From Acidimicrobiales bacterium (GTDB lineage: Bacteria > Actinomycetota > Acidimicrobiia > Acidimicrobiales > CADCSY01), in assembly GCA_030446545.1 (NCBI GenBank), contig JAUJNB010000002.1, positions 95,769 to 159,768 on the forward strand: a stretch of 64,000 bases of DNA, in the 5' to 3' direction. The notes beneath the pieces were generated by a model. It searched no databases. It had not been told where the DNA came from and saw only the letters and a list, made by a program, of their open reading frames with translations. A program made the position numbers and the translations under genes. Positions 60,682-64,000 of this stretch are shown here, in pieces; position 1 is the stretch's first letter; each line of letters opens with the position of its first letter.

Positions 60682-60790
60682 GCTGACCACCTTCCCTGGT
60701 CCGCCCGCCGTGGGGGGCGCTTACGGCGCCGTGTGCGGCCGGCGGACCGCTCCTCGCTGCTCGCACACTGGCCTCGTTGGGGGGTGCGGC

Positions 60791-60796
60791 TAGTTT
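60791..60796 (+). promoter_or_regulatory. -10 box of pyrH
   Basis: TAGTTT ending 9 bases before the pyrH ATG, in an A/T-rich patch. It follows the double hairpin after tsf, so pyrH-frr-cdsA have their own promoter, probably leaderless. Confidence 0.5.
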
Positions 60797-60805
60797 CTTG
60801 CTTCG

Positions 60806-61570
60806 ATGACTGACTCGGAGGATGGGGAGCTCGGGGCTGCTCGGTGGAAGCGAGTGGTGCTCAAGTTGTCGGGCCAGGCGTTTTCCCGGGCGGGGGACTC
60901 CAACGGGAGTGGCGCGTCCATCGACGGGGACGTCGTCAGCCAGCTGGCCTCGGAGATCGTGGACGCCCGGCGCAACCTGGGCGTCGACGTGGCCGTGGTG
61001 GTGGGCGGGGGCAACATCTGGCGGGGGATGACCGGGGCCGGTGCGGGGATGGACCGGGCCCAGTCCGACTACATGGGCATGTTGGCCACCGTGATCAACG
61101 CCTTGGCCCTCCAGGACGCCCTCGAGCGACTCGATCAGCCCACCCGGGTGCAGACCGCCATCCAGATGGCCCAGGTGGCTGAGCCCTACATCCGCCGCCG
61201 GGCCATCGCCCACTTGGAGCGGGGCCGGGTGGTCATCCTGGCCGGAGGCCTCGGCAACCCCTTCTTCACCACTGACACCCCGGCCGCCCTGCGAGCCGCC
61301 GAGATCGACGCCGACGCCATCTTGAAGGGCACCCACTCGGGTATCGACGGCGTCTACTCGGCCGACCCTCGCACCGACCCTGGTGCGGTCAAGCTCGACG
61401 AGCTCACCTACATGGAGGTGCTCAACCGGGGGCTCAAGGTGATGGACCACACGTCGATCACCTTCTGCATGGACCACCAGCTCCCCATCGTGGTTTTCGA
61501 TGTGCTCGAGCACGGCAACATCCGCCGTGTCCTCATCGGGCGCGAGCAGATCGGTACCCTGGTGAGGTGA
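60806..61570 (+). CDS. pyrH: UMP kinase
   Basis: 254 aa. Amino-acid kinase fold: [63 protein letters not shown] and [18 protein letters not shown]. Hexameric enzyme of pyrimidine synthesis, specific to bacteria. ATG start; the stop overlaps the frr start. Confidence 0.97.
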   Translation: MTDSEDGELGAARWKRVVLKLSGQAFSRAGDSNGSGASIDGDVVSQLASEIVDARRNLGVDVAVVVGGGNIWRGMTGAGAGMDRAQSDYMGMLATVINALALQDALERLDQPTRVQTAIQMAQVAEPYIRRRAIAHLERGRVVILAGGLGNPFFTTDTPAALRAAEIDADAILKGTHSGIDGVYSADPRTDPGAVKLDELTYMEVLNRGLKVMDHTSITFCMDHQLPIVVFDVLEHGNIRRVLIGREQIGTLVR

Positions 61571-62124
61571 TCGAGGACATCCTTGCCGACGCCGGGGCCA
61601 AGATGGCCAAGGCCGTGGCCCACACCCAGAGCGAGTTCAGCTCGATCCGCACCGGTCGGGCCACTCCTGCCCTGGTGGAGAAGCTCCCGGTGGCGTACTA
61701 CGGCTCGGAGGTGCCTCTCCAGCAGCTGGCCGGCTTCAGCGTGCCCGAGGCCCGCATGCTCGTGATCCAGCCCTACGACCGGGGGGCCATGGCCGCCATC
61801 GAAAAGGCGATCCAGCACTCCGATCTCGGCATCAACCCGAGCAACGACGGTCATGTCATCCGCCTTGCCTTCCCCCCGCTGACGGCCGAGCGCCGTCAGG
61901 ACTTCGTGCGGGTGGTCAAGCACATGGCCGAGGAGGGAAGGGTCGCCGTGCGCAACCTTCGCCGGGCGGCACGTCACGAGTTGGAGGCGCTCGAGAGCGA
62001 CGGGGGCATGGCTGCCGACGACCGGGAGCGGGCCGAGAAGGACCTGGAGAAGCTCACCACCCGCCACGTGGGCGACATCGATGTCGCCCTCGAGCACAAA
62101 GAGCGGGAGCTCCTGGAGGTGTAA
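61567..62124 (+). CDS. frr: Ribosome recycling factor
   Basis: 185 aa. [56 protein letters not shown] and the C-terminal [14 protein letters not shown] are diagnostic. With EF-G it splits post-termination ribosomes. GTG start overlapping the pyrH stop. Confidence 0.97.
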   Translation: MIEDILADAGAKMAKAVAHTQSEFSSIRTGRATPALVEKLPVAYYGSEVPLQQLAGFSVPEARMLVIQPYDRGAMAAIEKAIQHSDLGINPSNDGHVIRLAFPPLTAERRQDFVRVVKHMAEEGRVAVRNLRRAARHELEALESDGGMAADDRERAEKDLEKLTTRHVGDIDVALEHKERELLEV

Positions 62125-62174
62125 GGACACTTCTGGAGGATCCACCCGCACCACCACCCGACCGAGGAGGTCCG

Positions 62175-63770
62175 ATGGACGAGCGTCCGTTCTGGGAGCG
62201 ACCCGAAGACGACATCGATGACCGCCCGTCCTCCCGCCCGGGCGCCGGGCGGGGCGGTGACGGCGAGAAGCGCGGGGTGAGCGAGCGAGAGGCCACCGAG
62301 CGGGTGCGCATCATCGGCGCCGACGAGGCGGCCGAGGCCATCGAGCGGGGCGAGGTGGCTCCCCGCCGGGGTATGGGCACACCCCGTTACGGAGACCGGC
62401 CCGAAGCTCCCCCCGACGACGTCCGTCCCGCCATGCGCTTTCCCCTGAGCGCCGGCAGCGACGCGGCCGACGTCTCCCGTCCCCGGGTGAGCAGCGCGCC
62501 GCAAGTGCCGCTGCAACCCTGGACCGAGCCTCCCAGCGGCGAGGTGCCGGTCATCGTGCCCGAGGCCAAGGGTGACGAGACGGCCGACGACCTGGAGGCC
62601 TGGTCGAGCTTCGCCTCGTCGGGGCCTCGCTGGCGCGACCAGACCAGCGATTGGGCCGAACCCGACTACGACGACGCCAGCATGCTCCATGACGACCAGA
62701 CCCGCGTCGGCGCCCTCGACACGTCCGACCGACCGGCTCCCGACGACTTCTTCTCCTTCGACGACGCCGTGGAGCCACCCGTGCAGCCGGTCCAGGTGGG
62801 CCGCCGTCGGCGCAGCACCGTCCCGAGCGACGAACCACCGGAGGCGCCCGGCCCCCCCGCGGCCCTCCGCCGGGAGCGACCGGCCCGCTCGGGCGGCGCC
62901 ACCCGGGCGGCCGGCACGACGCGCCGTCCACCCCCCGGCGCCGACCCGGAGGCGGGGTCGGGTGAGCGGGACCTGCGCCAGAGCGTGCTCGCCGCCGGCG
63001 TCTTCACCGTCGTCGCGGTGGCCGTGTTCGCGGCGGGGCCGGGCGCTGCCACCGTCTTGGTGGCAGCGGTGGTGGGTGTGTGTGCGGCCGAGCTCTTCGA
63101 TGGCCTGCGGCGGGGCGGCTACCAACCGGCTGTGCTCCTCGGGCTGGTGGCCTCGGTCTCGATGGTCGGCGCCGCCTACTGGAAGGGAGAGACGGCCCTT
63201 CCCCTCGTGATGGGCCTGACCGTGGTCTTCGCCCTGCTGTGGTACCTGGTGGGGGTCACCAAGGTGGATCCCACCTTGAACCTGGCCGTCAGCGTGTTCG
63301 GCGTGGCCTACGTCGGCCTGCTCGGGTCCTTCGGGGCCCTGATCCTCACCTTCCCCAACGGCACCGGGGCCCTGGCCGGCGTGGTGCTGGTCGTGGCCCT
63401 CAACGACGCCGGCGCCCTGCTGATCGGTCGCCGCCTGGGCCAGCGGCCCCTGGCCCCGGACATCAGCCCGGGAAAGACCATCGAGGGAGCGGCGGGCGGT
63501 GCCCTGGTCGGCGTCGTCACCGGGTGGCTGGGGTTGGGCATCATCGGCCTCCACCCCTGGTCACCGGGCACCGGCATCGCCCTCGGCCTGGTGGTCGCCG
63601 TCGCCGCTCCCCTGGGCGACCTGTGTGAGTCGATGATCAAGCGTGATCTGGGCCTGAAGGACATGGGCAGCACCCTCCCCGGTCACGGGGGCCTCCTCGA
63701 CCGCTTCGACTCGCTGCTGTTCGTCCTGCCGGCGGCCTACTACCTCTGCCGTCTCCTGGACATCTTCTGA
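62175..63770 (+). CDS. cdsA: Phosphatidate cytidylyltransferase with long N-terminal extension
   Basis: 531 aa. The C-terminal 265 residues are the CdsA membrane domain with about eight segments and the signature DISPGKTIEGAAGG, GDLCESMIKRDLGLKD and LPGHGGLLDRFDSLLF. It makes CDP-diacylglycerol for phospholipids. The first 265 residues are hydrophilic, acidic and Pro-rich (disordered) and cytoplasmic; usual CdsA proteins are 260-300 aa. GGAGG lies before the ATG. Confidence 0.95.
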   Translation: MDERPFWERPEDDIDDRPSSRPGAGRGGDGEKRGVSEREATERVRIIGADEAAEAIERGEVAPRRGMGTPRYGDRPEAPPDDVRPAMRFPLSAGSDAADVSRPRVSSAPQVPLQPWTEPPSGEVPVIVPEAKGDETADDLEAWSSFASSGPRWRDQTSDWAEPDYDDASMLHDDQTRVGALDTSDRPAPDDFFSFDDAVEPPVQPVQVGRRRRSTVPSDEPPEAPGPPAALRRERPARSGGATRAAGTTRRPPPGADPEAGSGERDLRQSVLAAGVFTVVAVAVFAAGPGAATVLVAAVVGVCAAELFDGLRRGGYQPAVLLGLVASVSMVGAAYWKGETALPLVMGLTVVFALLWYLVGVTKVDPTLNLAVSVFGVAYVGLLGSFGALILTFPNGTGALAGVVLVVALNDAGALLIGRRLGQRPLAPDISPGKTIEGAAGGALVGVVTGWLGLGIIGLHPWSPGTGIALGLVVAVAAPLGDLCESMIKRDLGLKDMGSTLPGHGGLLDRFDSLLFVLPAAYYLCRLLDIF

Positions 63771-64000
63771 AGGCCCCGCCACCCGCCTTCGCCTGCCCGG
63801 CGGGTCCTGTCACCGAGCGGGACCCCTCCCATCGGGCGCCTCCGGCGCCCATGGGCCCCTCCCCTCTCCTCGCCCCGAAATCCTCGCTGCGCCAACGTTC
63901 ACATCGGATTCCGGAGCTCGACCACCCGTCCGGCTCCTTGGGCGACACCCCAGTGCGCGCTGAACGAGTGGCGGCTGGACTCCGACGGATGATTTCCCTT
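63771..64000 (+). other. Intergenic region at the window end
   Basis: 230 bases. It holds the second copy of the dispersed repeat and a 16-base block (63905-63920) that also occurs at 49308-49323. An ATG at 63989 may begin the next gene, but only four codons are visible. Confidence 0.5.
63801..63866 (+). repeat. Dispersed intergenic repeat, copy 2
   Basis: Bases 63801-63830 are identical to 3451-3480, and TGGGCCCCTCCCCTC (63852-63866) matches 3507-3521. TCCTCGCTGCG also recurs nearby (63881-63891; 3486-3496) but in a different order. It begins 30 bases after the cdsA stop. Confidence 0.75.

Overview
The window is a high-GC bacterial chromosome segment, coding on both strands. The organism is an actinobacterium: there is a WhiB regulator, a WhiG/FliA-type sigma factor and actinobacterial gene orders (ffh-rpsP-KH-rimM-trmD-rplS-lepB; comM-dprA-xerC-whiG; rpsB-tsf-pyrH-frr-cdsA). 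GTG/TTG starts are frequent, many genes overlap by 4 bases, and several starts lie 9 bases after a TAnnnT box, which suggests leaderless transcripts. A deep lineage such as Acidimicrobiia is likely, but this is inference. No rRNA, tRNA, CRISPR array or insertion sequence was seen.

Layout. 1-7130: a [NiFe]-hydrogenase cluster of probable high-affinity, H2-scavenging group 1h type. It holds the large subunit (5' end outside the window), two maturation-protease-like proteins, a NifU-like scaffold, a TPR protein, a BirA-like protein and three unknowns. 7131-15501: a HExxH protein, a B-box/Kelch membrane protein, an FtsH-type protease, a 55-aa membrane protein, a secreted protein and a solute-binding lipoprotein. 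15524-19117 (minus): a membrane protein, two CooC/MinD-like ATPases and a BNR-repeat protein. 19247-25036: a bifunctional penicillin-binding protein, a zinc-ribbon protein, pyruvate kinase and a VOC protein. 25048-25431 (minus): RNase P RNA. 25476-29522: a methyltransferase and SbcCD. 29629-35846: a TPP riboswitch and the thiamine operon thiC-E-O-S-G, a second ThiE-like gene and thiD. 35886-38727: small genes, whiB and trpD. 38871-49242: smc, ftsY, ffh, rpsP, khpA, rimM and trmD. 49450-56414: rplS, lepB, a YraN-family gene, comM, dprA, xerC and whiG. 56586-63770: an M23-lipase fusion, rpsB, tsf, pyrH, frr and cdsA.

Most notable signal. The CooC-like ATPase at 15984-16721 (minus) has one in-frame TGA. 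It lies in a Cys-Leu-TGA-Cys context, where CooC proteins carry their metal-binding Cys-x-Cys. Twelve bases later comes a perfect 7-bp hairpin with an AGUU loop, at the spacing expected of a bacterial SECIS element. This may be a selenocysteine-containing nickel-handling ATPase, about 14 kb from a nickel hydrogenase. A substitution error or a nonsense mutation is the alternative.

Sequence quality. The hydrogenase large subunit (three sites), thiO (three) and the penicillin-binding protein (one) each lose single bases inside G or C runs. This uniform pattern looks like homopolymer sequencing error rather than gene decay. The TGA above is not of that type.
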